A stretch of DNA of 64,000 nucleotides from JBFELU01 sp041572755. Its GTDB lineage: Bacteria > Actinomycetota > Acidimicrobiia > Spongiisociales > UBA11373. This document shows, piece after piece, positions 47,682 through 57,215 of the stretch. Both the position numbers and the translations under genes were made by a program. The stretch spans positions 1 to 64,000 of the forward strand of contig JBFFRY010000005.1 in assembly GCA_041572755.1 (NCBI GenBank). Reading direction: 5' to 3'. Below the pieces are notes generated by a model. That model was not told the DNA's origin and made no database searches. It saw only the letters and a program-made list of their open reading frames with translations. Numbering within the stretch: position 1 is the stretch's first letter; each line of letters begins with the position of its first letter.

Positions 47682-48263
47682 GTGGGTCAGGAGCAGGAGG
47701 GTCGTCCCATTTCCATCCCGGATCGCATTGCCTACACCCGCATGGTGCTGGTGCCGGTCATCGTGGCGCTGGTGCTGGCGCACGACCAGGTCGACCACGC
47801 CTTCGGGATCGCGGCCTTCTTCATGGGTGCGGCGGCGTTCACCGACTTCCTCGATGGCTACCTCGCCCGGCGCTGGAAGATGGTGACGATCCTCGGTGGC
47901 TTCCTCGACACGATCGCCGACAAGCTTCTCGTGGCCGGGGCCCTGTTCGCCCTGGTCGAGGTGGGGAGGGCCTGGGCCTGGGCGGCGTTCATCATCGTGG
48001 GTCGTGAGATCGCGATCTCCGGGCTGCGAGGGATCGCCGCCATGGATGGGGTCACGGTCCCGCCTTCGGTGTGGGGGAAGATCAAAGCCAACGTCCAGTA
48101 CCTGGCGATCTTCCTCGCGTTGCTGCGCACCTCCGACGCCTACGGGGGCCTCTATCCCGATCAGTGGGCGATGTTGGTGGCTGTGGCGGTGACGCTGCTG
48201 TCGGGCGTCGAGTACTTCTCGAGGTTCGCCCGGGTCCTGCGGGCCGACCGGGCACGTGCCTGA
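47682..48263 (+). CDS. pgsA: CDP-diacylglycerol--glycerol-3-phosphate phosphatidyltransferase, start uncertain (GTG or ATT)
   Basis: This membrane enzyme makes phosphatidylglycerophosphate. The CDP-alcohol motif DG-x2-AR-x8-G-x3-D-x3-D appears as DGYLARRWKMVTILGGFLDTIADK. Four to five helices are present. The in-frame GTG at 47682 has no Shine-Dalgarno; the AGGAGGG at 47695-47701 is placed ideally for ATT at 47709, giving the family-typical ISIPDRIAYTR start. No in-frame ATG exists before that. The coordinates use the GTG. It overlaps the epimerase gene by eight bases. Confidence 0.9.
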   Translation: MGQEQEGRPISIPDRIAYTRMVLVPVIVALVLAHDQVDHAFGIAAFFMGAAAFTDFLDGYLARRWKMVTILGGFLDTIADKLLVAGALFALVEVGRAWAWAAFIIVGREIAISGLRGIAAMDGVTVPPSVWGKIKANVQYLAIFLALLRTSDAYGGLYPDQWAMLVAVAVTLLSGVEYFSRFARVLRADRARA

Positions 48264-49236
48264 CGTCTTTCTTACGGGCGGCAGCGGTTTCATCGGGGGC
48301 GCCCTCCTGCAGCGGCTCGTCGCCGAGGGGCGGACCGTCGCCGCACTGTCTCGCAGTCGCGACTCGGATCGCCGTATCGCCTCACTCGGCGGCCACCCGG
48401 TCACCGGCGACGTCGAGGACTACGAGACCTTGCGGCAGGCGATGAGCGGCACCGGCGTGGTGTATCACGTCGCCGGGGTGAACCGGCTCTGCCTTCGCGA
48501 TCCGGAGCCGATGCTGCGGGCCAACGTGGCGGGATCGGTGAATGTGGTCCGCGCCGCCGCCGACGGCGGGGTCGAACGGGTGGTGTACACGTCTTCGGCG
48601 GCCGCCATCGGCGAGGAGGAGGGCACCGCCGGGACCGAGTCGAGCCCGCACCGGGGCCGCTACCTCACCTCCTACGAACGGTCGAAGCACCTGGCCGAGA
48701 AGGCGGTGTTCGCCGAGGCGGAGCGGCTCGGCGTCGACGTGGTGGCGGTCAACCCCTCCTCGGTCCAGGGACCGGGTCGGGCCACCGGCACCGCCGAGAT
48801 CCTGATCGCCTACCTCCGGGGGAGGCTGCGGTGGGCGGTGGACACCCGGCTCAGCATCACTTACATCGACGACTGCGTCGAGGGGCATCTCCTGGCGGAG
48901 AACCGGGGGGAGGCGGGTGAGCGGTACCTGCTCAATGGGGCGACCCTGTCGGTGGCCGAGGCGCTGGCGGTGGTGGCCCCCTACGCCCGGGTCGGGCGTC
49001 GGATCCGATTCGTCCCCGGCTGGGTGGTCGCTGCGGCGGGCGCCGTGGTGGGCGGGATGTCCCGGGTCCTGCGGCGGTCCGACCCGATCTTCTGTTCCGA
49101 GATGGCCCGGGCCCTGCTCCACGGGCACACCTACGACGGTTCCCGGGCCGAGCGCGAGCTCGGCCTCACCTACACCCCCGTCGAGGAGGCGCTGCGACGC
49201 ACGGTGGAGTGGTTCCGGCGCACCGGGCTCGCCTGA
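48256..49236 (+). CDS. NAD-dependent epimerase/dehydratase family protein
   Basis: This 326-residue extended SDR has FLTGGSGFIGGALLQRL as the NAD-binding loop, VVYTSSAAAIGEE for the catalytic Ser/Thr region, and YERSKHLAEK with Tyr and Lys. It resembles dihydroflavonol-4-reductase or UDP-sugar epimerase types; the sugar or terpenoid substrate cannot be chosen. GTG 48256 overlaps the end of pgsA. It is followed after 41 bases by mfd. Confidence 0.85.
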   Translation: MPDVFLTGGSGFIGGALLQRLVAEGRTVAALSRSRDSDRRIASLGGHPVTGDVEDYETLRQAMSGTGVVYHVAGVNRLCLRDPEPMLRANVAGSVNVVRAAADGGVERVVYTSSAAAIGEEEGTAGTESSPHRGRYLTSYERSKHLAEKAVFAEAERLGVDVVAVNPSSVQGPGRATGTAEILIAYLRGRLRWAVDTRLSITYIDDCVEGHLLAENRGEAGERYLLNGATLSVAEALAVVAPYARVGRRIRFVPGWVVAAAGAVVGGMSRVLRRSDPIFCSEMARALLHGHTYDGSRAERELGLTYTPVEEALRRTVEWFRRTGLA

Positions 49237-49277
49237 CGGTGAACGGAGCCCCTCCCGCCGGTACGATCCCCGCTCGG

Positions 49278-52200
49278 ATGCCCACGCCGCTCGCCGCGCT
49301 CATCGAAGGGAGAGCCCGCGGCCTCGAGGCCCCGGAGCGTCTCGTGGTCCCTCCCGGCCTGCGCGCCTTCCTCCTGGCCTCTCTCGACGCTCCGGTCCTC
49401 GCCGTTGTTCCCGGGGAGCGGGAAGCCGAGGATCTGGCCGAGGATCTCGCCCTCTTCACCGAGGTCCGTCATCTGCCGGCCTGGGAGACCCTGCCTTTCG
49501 AGCACGTCTCCCCGAACGTGGCGACGATGGCCGAACGAGCCGTGGCCCGCCACGCTCTGGGGTCCGCCGTCGTGGTCGCCTCCGTTCGCGCTGCGGTGCA
49601 ACGCGTCAGTCCCTCGCCCCACGACCCGGTGGTCGTCGCTGTCGGTGACGAGTCGGCTCTCGACGACCTGGTTCGCCGGCTCACCGATGCCGGCTATCAC
49701 CGCACCGACCGGGTGGAGAGCCGAGGGGAAGTGGCTGTCCGGGGTGGCATCGTCGACGTGTACCCGGCCCAGGGAGACGAGCCGGTTCGTCTCGACTTCT
49801 GGGGCGACGTCGTCGACGAGATCCGGTCGTTCTCGGTGGTCACCCAGCGGTCCGTGGATGCAGCCGAGCGGCTGGTCGCTTTTCCGGCTCGCGAGGTCCG
49901 TCCCGACGAGGCGATGGCGGCGGCGTCCCGGGCGCTGCTCGAGACCGAGCCCTGGGCCATGGCCACCTGGGATCGGCTCATCTCCGGGATGTTCTTCCCC
50001 GGCATGGAGTCCTGGCTCCCCTGGCTGGCTCCCGAACGCACCATCCTCGAGGAGTCGGACGTGCCGGTCGTTCTGTTCGACCCGGCCCGGGCCGCCGACC
50101 GGGCCGGAGACCTGGCAACCGAGGAAGCGGAACTGGCCGAGGTCCTCTCCGGCACCTGGGGAAAGGGAGCCGCGGATCATCCTGCGCTCTACCTTCCGCT
50201 GACGGTCCCGGATGACCGGCTCGTCGAAGCCCCTCCGCTGGCGGCTCGCCCGGGGGAGGAGGCCCTGGTGGTGTCGGGTCTCGATGCCACTCCGGGCAAT
50301 GCCGAGTCGGTGGCGGCCGGTCTCGGCAAGCTCCGTGAACAGGGGATCCAGGTGGTCGTTGCCATGGACGGCGAAGCAGCCGCCGACCGGGTGGCCCGGG
50401 TACTCGCCGAGCACGGGCTGCATCTGCCGCGGGCCGACACCGTCACCGGAGCCGAATCGGTGGTGATCCCGGTCGGAATCCATCGCGGGTTCGTCTCGCC
50501 GGAGCTGAGGCTCGCCGTGCTGGGGGAGCAGGAGATCGCCGGTCGGCGGCGGGCCCACCGGAGGGTGGTGGTGCGGCGGCCCGGCGAGGCGGCGGCCGCC
50601 TACGGGGAACTGAGCCCGGGTGACTTCGTGGTTCATCATCATCACGGCATCGGCAGGTTCGAGGGCATGACGACCCAGACCCTGGCCGGCATCGAACGCG
50701 ACTACCTGCTCGTTGCCTACGCCGGACAGGATCGCCTCTACGTGCCGACCGATCAGCTGGCGGCGATCCGCAAGTACACCGGTGGCGAGTCGCCCCGCCT
50801 GTCGCGCATGGGGGGCGCCGACTGGTCGCGCACCCGCAGCCGGGTGCGCAAGGAGGTCGCCGCCGTTGCGGAGGAGGTAGTGGCGCTCCACCGCCGGCGC
50901 TTGGAGGTTGCCGGTCACGCCTACCCCACCGACACGCCGTGGCAGCGCGAGATGGAGGGGGCTTTCCCGTTTGAGGAGACCCCCGACCAACTGCAGGCCG
51001 TCGCCGAGGTGAAGACCGACATGGAGGACGACGAGCCGATGGACCGGCTCATCTTCGGCGATGTCGGTTTCGGCAAGACCGAGGTGGCGGTCCGGGCGGC
51101 GTTCAAGGCGGTGCAGGATGGCCGTCAGGCGGCCGTCCTGGTGCCGACGACCCTGCTGGCCCAGCAGCACCACCAGACGTTCTCGGATCGTTTCGACCCG
51201 TACCCGATGCGAGTGGAGATGCTGAGCCGGTTCCTCACACCGAAACAGCAGGATGCCGTGCTGGAGGGGATGGCGAGCGGCGAGGTCGACGTGGTGGTCG
51301 GCACCCATCGGCTGCTCTCGGAAGACGTGCGCTTCGCCGACCTGGGGCTGCTGGTCGTCGACGAGGAGCAGCGTTTCGGGGTGGCGGCCAAGGATCGGAT
51401 CAAGGCGCTGCGCACCTCGGTGGACGTGCTCACTTTGACGGCGACTCCGATCCCCAGGACCCTGGAGATGGCGCTCATCGGGATACGCAAAGTGAGCCGC
51501 ATCGCCACGCCGCCCGAGGATCGCCATCCGATCCTCACCTTCGTGGGTGCCTACGACGAACGGACCGTGTCGGCGGCGATCCGTCGCGAGATGCTGCGGG
51601 AGGGCCAGGTCTTCTACGTGCACAACCGGATCCAGTCGATCGACCACGCCGTCGCCCGCCTGCGGGAACTGGTCCCGGAAGCCCGCTATGCCGTTGCGCA
51701 CGGCCGGATGAACGAGGGTCAGCTGGAGCAGGTGATGCTCGACTTCTGGAGCGGGGACTTCGATGTGCTGGTGGCCACCACGATCATCGAGTCGGGACTC
51801 GATCTGCCCCAGGTGAACACGCTGATCGTGGAGCGGGCCGATCTGTTGGGCCTGGCCCAGCTGTACCAGCTGCGGGGGCGGGTGGGCCGCTCGGGCCGCC
51901 GGGCCTACGCCTATCTCTTCCATCCGATCGAGCAACGGCTCACCGAGGACGCCTATCGGCGTCTGGAAGCGATCGGCGAGTTCGGCGACCTCGGCTCGGG
52001 GTTCCAGCTGGCGATGCGCGACCTGGAGATCCGCGGGGCGGGGAGCATCCTCGGCAACGTCCAGTCGGGCCACATCTCGGCGGTGGGGTTCGACCTGTAC
52101 TGCGAGCTGGTCGCCGAAGCGGTGGAGGAGCTGGAGACGGGGCGCGTCGCCGCCGAGGCGCCGGCCGCGGTACGCATCGATCTGCCGGTCGGCGCCCACC

Positions 52201-52571
52201 TCCCCGAGGACTACGTGGCCGAGCAGGCCGCCCGGCTCGAGGCCTACCGCCGGCTGGCCGAGGCGGCTTCGCAGGAGGCCGTCGACGACGTCGTCGGCGA
52301 GTGGCAGGACCGCTACGGGCCGCTCCCACCCCGGGCCGAAGCCCTGATCGACATCGCCCGGCTTCGGGTGGAGGCTCTCCGGGTGGGGCTCACCGAGGTG
52401 GTGCGGATGCGCCGCGAGGTGAAGCTGGCGCCGGTGAGCCTGGTGGCCTCCCAGGAGGTCCGGCTGCAGCGCCTGGAGCCCCGTTCGGTCGTTCGGGGAC
52501 AGAATCTGTTCGTTCCGGAGCGCCCGGCGGCGGCTCTCACCGACTTCCTCCGTACAATGTGGGCTCCATGA
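49278..52571 (+). CDS. mfd: Transcription-repair coupling factor
   Basis: This 1097-residue ATPase removes RNA polymerase stalled at DNA lesions and recruits UvrA. The N-terminal UvrB-like region contains ETLPFEHVSPN; the RNA polymerase-interacting domain has DFVVHHHHGIGRF, and the translocase carries FGDVGFGKTEVA (Walker A), LLVVDEEQRFG (DEEQ box), LTLTATPIPRTL and QLRGRVGRSGR. The C-terminal TRCF domain closes the protein. ATG 49278 is the family start; an in-frame upstream start would add 23 residues of no similarity. It overlaps the PPIase gene by four bases. Confidence 0.96.
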   Translation: MPTPLAALIEGRARGLEAPERLVVPPGLRAFLLASLDAPVLAVVPGEREAEDLAEDLALFTEVRHLPAWETLPFEHVSPNVATMAERAVARHALGSAVVVASVRAAVQRVSPSPHDPVVVAVGDESALDDLVRRLTDAGYHRTDRVESRGEVAVRGGIVDVYPAQGDEPVRLDFWGDVVDEIRSFSVVTQRSVDAAERLVAFPAREVRPDEAMAAASRALLETEPWAMATWDRLISGMFFPGMESWLPWLAPERTILEESDVPVVLFDPARAADRAGDLATEEAELAEVLSGTWGKGAADHPALYLPLTVPDDRLVEAPPLAARPGEEALVVSGLDATPGNAESVAAGLGKLREQGIQVVVAMDGEAAADRVARVLAEHGLHLPRADTVTGAESVVIPVGIHRGFVSPELRLAVLGEQEIAGRRRAHRRVVVRRPGEAAAAYGELSPGDFVVHHHHGIGRFEGMTTQTLAGIERDYLLVAYAGQDRLYVPTDQLAAIRKYTGGESPRLSRMGGADWSRTRSRVRKEVAAVAEEVVALHRRRLEVAGHAYPTDTPWQREMEGAFPFEETPDQLQAVAEVKTDMEDDEPMDRLIFGDVGFGKTEVAVRAAFKAVQDGRQAAVLVPTTLLAQQHHQTFSDRFDPYPMRVEMLSRFLTPKQQDAVLEGMASGEVDVVVGTHRLLSEDVRFADLGLLVVDEEQRFGVAAKDRIKALRTSVDVLTLTATPIPRTLEMALIGIRKVSRIATPPEDRHPILTFVGAYDERTVSAAIRREMLREGQVFYVHNRIQSIDHAVARLRELVPEARYAVAHGRMNEGQLEQVMLDFWSGDFDVLVATTIIESGLDLPQVNTLIVERADLLGLAQLYQLRGRVGRSGRRAYAYLFHPIEQRLTEDAYRRLEAIGEFGDLGSGFQLAMRDLEIRGAGSILGNVQSGHISAVGFDLYCELVAEAVEELETGRVAAEAPAAVRIDLPVGAHLPEDYVAEQAARLEAYRRLAEAASQEAVDDVVGEWQDRYGPLPPRAEALIDIARLRVEALRVGLTEVVRMRREVKLAPVSLVASQEVRLQRLEPRSVVRGQNLFVPERPAAALTDFLRTMWAP

Positions 52572-53467
52572 GACGACTCCTGGCCTTGGCCCTCTCCAGC
52601 GTGCTCGTCGCCTCCGCCTGCTCCGGACCGGAAGACGACGAGACCGCCCGGGTGGGGGACACCTCGATCGCCCTGTCGCACGTGACCGACCTGCTCACCG
52701 ACCGGGACACGGTCACCATCGACGAGGATTTCCGCGAGATCCTGTTCCGGGTCGTGGCCGTCGAGGCGCTCACTCAGGCGCTGGCGACCGACTTCGGGCT
52801 CAGCGTCGACGAGGAGCAGGTCGAGGAGGTCTACGCCGGGTTCGTGGCCGACATGGAGGATGCCGGGGTCAGCCCGGCCGATGCCACCGGGATCCCCGGG
52901 GCCGACACCGAGATGCTGCGCTTCAACGCCGGCGTCGTGGTGTTGCGCGACACCGCCGCCCAGCAGCTGATCGGCGACCCCGAGTTCCTCCGGGGGCTCT
53001 TCGAGGAGGGCACCGAGATCACCACGGTGTGCGCCCGTCACATCCTGGTCGAGACGGTGGAGGAGGCCGAGGCGGTCGCAGAACGGCTGGCGGCCGGCGA
53101 GGACTTCGCCGCGGTGGCCACCGAGGTCTCCCTGGACAGCGGCACCCCGGGCGGCGACCTCGGCTGCTCCTCTCCCACCCGGTACGTCGGGCCGTTTGCC
53201 GATGCGACCCTCGAGGCCCCGATCGGCGAGGTGTTCGGGCCGGTGGAGACCCAGTTCGGGTTCCACCTCATCGTGGTCACCGAGAGGATCTCGCCCACCT
53301 TCGAGGAGCTCCTCGCCGACCCGACCGCCTACGTGTCACCGGCGGTGGGGGACTCGTTGTGGACCGAGTGGTTCAACGACGCGCTCCGGGCCGCCGACAT
53401 CGAGGTGAATCCGACCTACGGCCGCTGGTCGCAGGAGGGCCTCGGCATCGTCGCCGCCGACGAATGA
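52568..53467 (+). CDS. Lipoprotein with parvulin-type peptidyl-prolyl isomerase domain
   Basis: This 299-residue protein starts with a lipoprotein signal ending LVASACSGPED, so Cys18 would be lipidated. A SurA-like helical chaperone region follows. The parvulin domain has CARHILVETVEEAEAVAERLAAGEDFAAVA and GGDLGC to FGFHLIVV. It should assist folding of exported proteins outside the membrane. ATG 52568 overlaps the mfd stop and its own stop overlaps mazG, both by four bases. The mfd-PPIase-mazG order is common in actinobacteria. Confidence 0.88.
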   Translation: MRRLLALALSSVLVASACSGPEDDETARVGDTSIALSHVTDLLTDRDTVTIDEDFREILFRVVAVEALTQALATDFGLSVDEEQVEEVYAGFVADMEDAGVSPADATGIPGADTEMLRFNAGVVVLRDTAAQQLIGDPEFLRGLFEEGTEITTVCARHILVETVEEAEAVAERLAAGEDFAAVATEVSLDSGTPGGDLGCSSPTRYVGPFADATLEAPIGEVFGPVETQFGFHLIVVTERISPTFEELLADPTAYVSPAVGDSLWTEWFNDALRAADIEVNPTYGRWSQEGLGIVAADE

Positions 53468-54894
53468 TCCTCATCGCCGGGCTCGGCCCCGCCGGGCTCG
53501 ATTCACTGGGTGACGGTCTCCTGGAACGCCTCCTGGATCCCGACGTCACGGTGGTGCTGCGCACCCGGCAGCATCCCGCCGCCGTCGAGCTGGCCGGCCG
53601 CCGTTCGGTGGTCGATTGCGACGACCTCTACGACGCGGCCGACACCTTCGAGGAGGTGTACGAGGCGGTCGCCGAACGGGTGATCGGATTGGCCGCCGAC
53701 GGGTCCGTGGCGTATCTCGTGCCGGGCAGCGCCGCGGTGGGGGAGCGGGCCGCGACGCTCATCCGGGATCGAGCCGCCGCGGCCGGGATCGCCGTCGAGG
53801 TCGAAGCCGGGCCGTCGTTCATTGCCGCCGCCATCGAACGGCTCCCGCTCGATCCTTTGGCGGGCGGCATGCAGGTTCTGGATGGACGGGACCTCCCCGA
53901 ACCCTTGCTGCTGCATCTGCCGACCCTGATCGCTCAGGTCGACACGCCGCTGGTGCTCGGGGACGTGAGGGAACGCCTCGGCCGGCTGCTCGACGACGAC
54001 ACCCCGGTGACGGTGCTGCGCGACCTGGGTGGTGCCGGCGAGGAGGTGATCACGGTTCCCCTCACCGAGCTCGTCGGGGATCACGCCGGGCTGCGGGTCA
54101 CGCTGTTCCTCGACCCGGTGGTGCCGGGGTGGCCCGGCCTGGTGCGCACCAACGCCCGCTTGCGGGCCGAGTGCCCCTGGGATCGGGAGCAGACCCACCA
54201 CACCCTGGCCAAGCACCTGCTCGAAGAGGCCTACGAGGCGCTGGCGGCCATCGAGGCTCTTCCCGCTCAGGCGCCGGCCGGTGAACCCGATCTTCCCGCC
54301 TACCTGGAGGTGGAGGAGGAGCTGGGCGACCTGCTGCTGCAGGTGGTGTTCCACGCCACCTTGGCCGCCGAGACCGGAGTGTTCGGTGTCGAGGAGGTCG
54401 CCGAAAGGATCCGCCGCAAGCTGGTGCGCCGGCATCCGCACGTCTTCGGCGACGTGGACGCCGACACCGCCGAACGGGTCCTGGCGAACTGGGACCGCCT
54501 CAAACAGGAGGAGAAGGGCCGGGAGTCGCTGCTCGACGGCGTGGCCCCCTCTCTCCCGGCCCTGGCGAGGGCCTGGCAGCTGCAGACCAGGGCCGCCGGG
54601 GTGGGTTTCGACTGGCCCGACCTGGAGGGAGTGATCGCCAAGGTCGACGAGGAGATGGCCGAGCTGCTGGCCGATCGCGACGATCCGGAGCGGGCCGCCC
54701 ACGAACTGGGCGACCTGCTGTTCTCGGTGGTGAATCTGGCGCGGCGACTGGCGATCGACCCGGAGCAGGCGCTGCGGGCCGCCTCGGACCGCTTCGACCG
54801 GCGGTTCAGGGCCGTTGAGGCCGGGGGCAGCCTGACCGGGCTCACCCTCGAGGAGATGGATCGCCGCTGGGAGGCGGCCAAGGAACGGGAGTGA
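53464..54894 (+). CDS. mazG: Nucleoside triphosphate pyrophosphohydrolase MazG with N-terminal methylase-like domain
   Basis: This 476-residue protein is a two-domain fusion. Residues about 1-230 resemble the tetrapyrrole-methylase fold (MILIAGLGPAGLDSLGDGLLERL), as in Bacillus YabN. The rest contains two MazG modules: CPWDREQTHHTLAKHLLEEAYEAL with EELGDLLLQVVFHA, and FDWPDLEGVIAKVDEEMAEL with HELGDLLFSVVNLAR. It hydrolyses noncanonical NTPs. The start overlaps the PPIase stop. The methylase domain may be noncatalytic. Confidence 0.92.
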   Translation: MILIAGLGPAGLDSLGDGLLERLLDPDVTVVLRTRQHPAAVELAGRRSVVDCDDLYDAADTFEEVYEAVAERVIGLAADGSVAYLVPGSAAVGERAATLIRDRAAAAGIAVEVEAGPSFIAAAIERLPLDPLAGGMQVLDGRDLPEPLLLHLPTLIAQVDTPLVLGDVRERLGRLLDDDTPVTVLRDLGGAGEEVITVPLTELVGDHAGLRVTLFLDPVVPGWPGLVRTNARLRAECPWDREQTHHTLAKHLLEEAYEALAAIEALPAQAPAGEPDLPAYLEVEEELGDLLLQVVFHATLAAETGVFGVEEVAERIRRKLVRRHPHVFGDVDADTAERVLANWDRLKQEEKGRESLLDGVAPSLPALARAWQLQTRAAGVGFDWPDLEGVIAKVDEEMAELLADRDDPERAAHELGDLLFSVVNLARRLAIDPEQALRAASDRFDRRFRAVEAGGSLTGLTLEEMDRRWEAAKERE

Positions 54895-54946
54895 TGCTCG
54901 GCGCGATGCCGGGCACGCGATAGTCTGGCGAGACAGAGGAGGGCCC

Positions 54947-56215
54947 GTGACCACGATTCAATCGATCCGGGCCCGCGAGGTACTCGACTCTCGGGGGAAC
55001 CCCACCGTCGAGGCCGAAGTGACCCTTGCTGGCGGGTCCTACGGCAGAGCGGCGGTCCCTTCGGGAGCATCAACGGGGGCGCTCGAGGCGATCGAGCTTC
55101 GGGACGGCGGAGCCCGCCACGGCGGGAAAGGCGTACTGCGGGCCGTCGAACACGTCAACGACCGGATCGCTCCGGCGGTGGCCGGCATGGATGCCACCGA
55201 CCAGGAGGCGATCGACCGGGTCATGCTCGATCTGGACGCCACCCCCAACAAGGCGGAGCTCGGGGCCAATGCCGTTCTCTCGGTGTCGCTGGCAACGGCG
55301 CGCGCCGCGGCCGGGGCACTGGGGCTGCCGCTGTTCCGCTACCTCGGCGGGCCGTCGGCCCGGCTGTTGCCCGTGCCGATGCTCAACGTGCTCAACGGCG
55401 GGGTGCATGCCGCCAACGACGTCGACATCCAGGAGTTCATGCTGGTCCCGGCCGGTTTCCCCACCTTCGGGGAGGCGCTGCGGGCCGGCACCGAGATCTA
55501 TCACGCCCTCAAGAAGGTTCTCGGGGGACGGGGCCTCAGCACCAACGTCGGTGACGAGGGGGGTTTCGCCCCCAACCTGACCGCCAACGTGGACGCCCTG
55601 GAGGTCCTGGTGGAGGCGGTGGAAGCCGCCGGTTACGAACCGGGTACCCAGGTGTCGTTCGCCCTCGATGTGGCCGCCTCGGAGCTGTACCGGGAGGGCC
55701 GCTACCAGCTGGAGGGACGCTCGCTGAAACCGGAGGAGATGGTCGAGTACCTGGAGGGGCTGGTCTCCGGGTTCCCGCTGGTGTCGGTGGAGGACGGCCT
55801 GGCCGAGGACGACTGGGACGGTTGGGCCGTGCTCACCGAGCGACTCGGCTCCCGGACCCAGTTGGTCGGCGACGACCTCTTCGTGACCAACGAGGACCTG
55901 CTGCAGCGGGGTGTCGATCGCGGCGTCGCCAACGCCATCCTCATCAAGGTGAACCAGATCGGGAGCCTCTCGGAGACCCTGCACACCATGGAGCTGGCCG
56001 AGCGGTCCGGCTACGGCAGGGTGGTGAGCCACCGCTCCGGGGAGACGGAGGACACGTTCATCGCCCATCTGGCGGTGGCGACCAACGCCGGGCAGATCAA
56101 GACCGGTGCGCCGGCCCGGGGGGAGCGGACCGCCAAGTACAACCAGTTGCTGCGGATCGAGGAGCAGCTCGGTGACCAGGCCCGGTTTGCCGGTCGGGAC
56201 CCCTATCGGAGGTAG
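54947..56215 (+). CDS. eno: Enolase
   Basis: This 422-residue glycolytic enzyme converts 2-phosphoglycerate to phosphoenolpyruvate. Conserved segments are REVLDSRGNPTVEAEV, PSGASTGALEAIELRDG, LNVLNGGVHAANDVDIQEFM, GDEGGFAPNL, VSVEDGLAEDDW with metal ligands, ILIKVNQIGSLSET with the catalytic Lys, and SHRSGETEDTFIAHLAV. GTG 54947 starts the alignment, with GAGGAGGG upstream. It is followed by a DivIC-like gene, a typical actinobacterial order. Confidence 0.97.
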   Translation: MTTIQSIRAREVLDSRGNPTVEAEVTLAGGSYGRAAVPSGASTGALEAIELRDGGARHGGKGVLRAVEHVNDRIAPAVAGMDATDQEAIDRVMLDLDATPNKAELGANAVLSVSLATARAAAGALGLPLFRYLGGPSARLLPVPMLNVLNGGVHAANDVDIQEFMLVPAGFPTFGEALRAGTEIYHALKKVLGGRGLSTNVGDEGGFAPNLTANVDALEVLVEAVEAAGYEPGTQVSFALDVAASELYREGRYQLEGRSLKPEEMVEYLEGLVSGFPLVSVEDGLAEDDWDGWAVLTERLGSRTQLVGDDLFVTNEDLLQRGVDRGVANAILIKVNQIGSLSETLHTMELAERSGYGRVVSHRSGETEDTFIAHLAVATNAGQIKTGAPARGERTAKYNQLLRIEEQLGDQARFAGRDPYRR

Positions 56216-56217
56216 TG

Positions 56218-56604
56218 GTGAAGGAGAAGCGCGGGATCGGATCGATGCTGGGGCTCATCGCTCTGTTGGCGCTGGCCGTGGTGGTGGCCGGGATCCTGCC
56301 TTTCCGCCAGGTCCTCGCCCAGCGCAACGCTGTCGATGCCGCTGAGGAGCAGCTGGCCGCCATCGAGGAGGAGAACCGCTTGCTCGAGGCCCGCATCGTC
56401 GCCTTGCAGTCTCCGGAGGAGGTGGAGCGGCTGGCCCGGGAGCAGTTCGGGCTGGTCCGTCCCGGCGAGACCGGGTACGTGGTGATCACCCCGCCCGGGG
56501 AAGCCGTACCGGAGACCGAGCCGGAGCCGGTTTCCCCCGACAAGCCCTGGTGGGAGGACGTCTGGGACTTCCTCACCGGTCGGGATCTCACCGAGGATGG
56601 ATGA
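56218..56604 (+). CDS. Septum formation initiator, FtsB/DivIC-like
   Basis: This 128-residue bitopic protein has one membrane helix at LIALLALAVVVAGILPF and a coiled coil NAVDAAEEQLAAIEEENRLLEARI. The FtsB/DivIC core follows as LQSPEEVERLAREQFGLVRPGETGYVVI. It would take part in the divisome with FtsL and FtsQ. GTG 56218 lies five bases after GGAGG, so I chose it over GTG 56215. It follows eno directly and overlaps the DUF501 gene by eight bases. Confidence 0.87.
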   Translation: MKEKRGIGSMLGLIALLALAVVVAGILPFRQVLAQRNAVDAAEEQLAAIEEENRLLEARIVALQSPEEVERLAREQFGLVRPGETGYVVITPPGEAVPETEPEPVSPDKPWWEDVWDFLTGRDLTEDG

Positions 56605-57115
56605 CGCTGCCGTCGCGGCGCAGATAGAGCGGCCGCTGCGCGCCCCCGCCGACGTGGCGGTGCGCTGCCACCTCGACCTTCCGGTGGTGACCAGGGTGCC
56701 GCCTCTGCTGGACGACGGCACCCCGTTCCCCACCCGCTACTGGCTCACCTGTCCGCTGGCGACCCGCCGCATCGGACGGGTCGAGTCGGCCGGTGGGGTC
56801 CAGGCCATGGACCGCCGCGCCCGCGCCCTCCCCGACTTCGGTGAGATGCTGGCGGCCGCCCATGCCCGGTATGCCGCCGAGCGAGATGCCCTGGTGCCCG
56901 ACGATGCCGGGGTGCGGCCCTCCGGCGGGGTGGGCGGGGCGGCCCGGGGCGTCAAGTGCCTCCACGCCCACTACGCCGATCACGCCGTCGGCAACCTCAA
57001 CCCGGTGGGGGCGCTGGTGGCCCCCTGGGCCGAGCCGCTCGACTGCACCGAACCCTGCGTGGTGGAAGGCGACGACGGCGTGATCCGCAATCCCCGATGG
57101 CGGGAGCCCAAGTAG
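56597..57115 (+). CDS. DUF501 domain protein
   Basis: This 172-residue protein has VVTRVPPLLDDGTPFPTRYWLTCPLATRRIGRVESAGG, GVGGAARGVKCLHAHYADHAVG and GALVAPW, the DUF501 conserved blocks with Cys and His residues that could bind a metal. DUF501 genes usually follow eno and divIC in actinobacteria, as here. The function is unknown; the family is sometimes near exopolyphosphatase genes. It ends 11 bases before tRNA-Leu. Confidence 0.88.
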   Translation: MDDAAVAAQIERPLRAPADVAVRCHLDLPVVTRVPPLLDDGTPFPTRYWLTCPLATRRIGRVESAGGVQAMDRRARALPDFGEMLAAAHARYAAERDALVPDDAGVRPSGGVGGAARGVKCLHAHYADHAVGNLNPVGALVAPWAEPLDCTEPCVVEGDDGVIRNPRWREPK

Positions 57116-57126
57116 CCTCGACGTCA

Positions 57127-57215
57127 GCCCGGGTGGCGAAATGGCAGCCGCGGCGGACTTAAACTCCGCTGTCCCCGTAGGGGGCGTGCAGGTTCGAATC
57201 CTGCCCCGGGCACCA
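57127..57215 (+). tRNA. tRNA-Leu (anticodon TAA)
   Basis: The acceptor GCCCGGG pairs with CCCGGGC. The anticodon stem GCGGA/TCCGC encloses CTTAAAC with anticodon TAA, reading TTA codons, rare in high-GC genomes. A long variable arm (TCCCCGTAGGGGGCG) marks a class II tRNA. The T arm TGCAGG-TTCGAAT-CCTGC is clear. CCA is encoded. It sits at the border between conserved chromosome and the less conserved tail, a common integration-type position, but no integrase is seen. Confidence 0.95.

Noticed and set aside
49170..52199. A 1009-codon minus-strand open frame opposite mfd
   Set aside because: No recognisable domain; it mirrors the codon bias of mfd.
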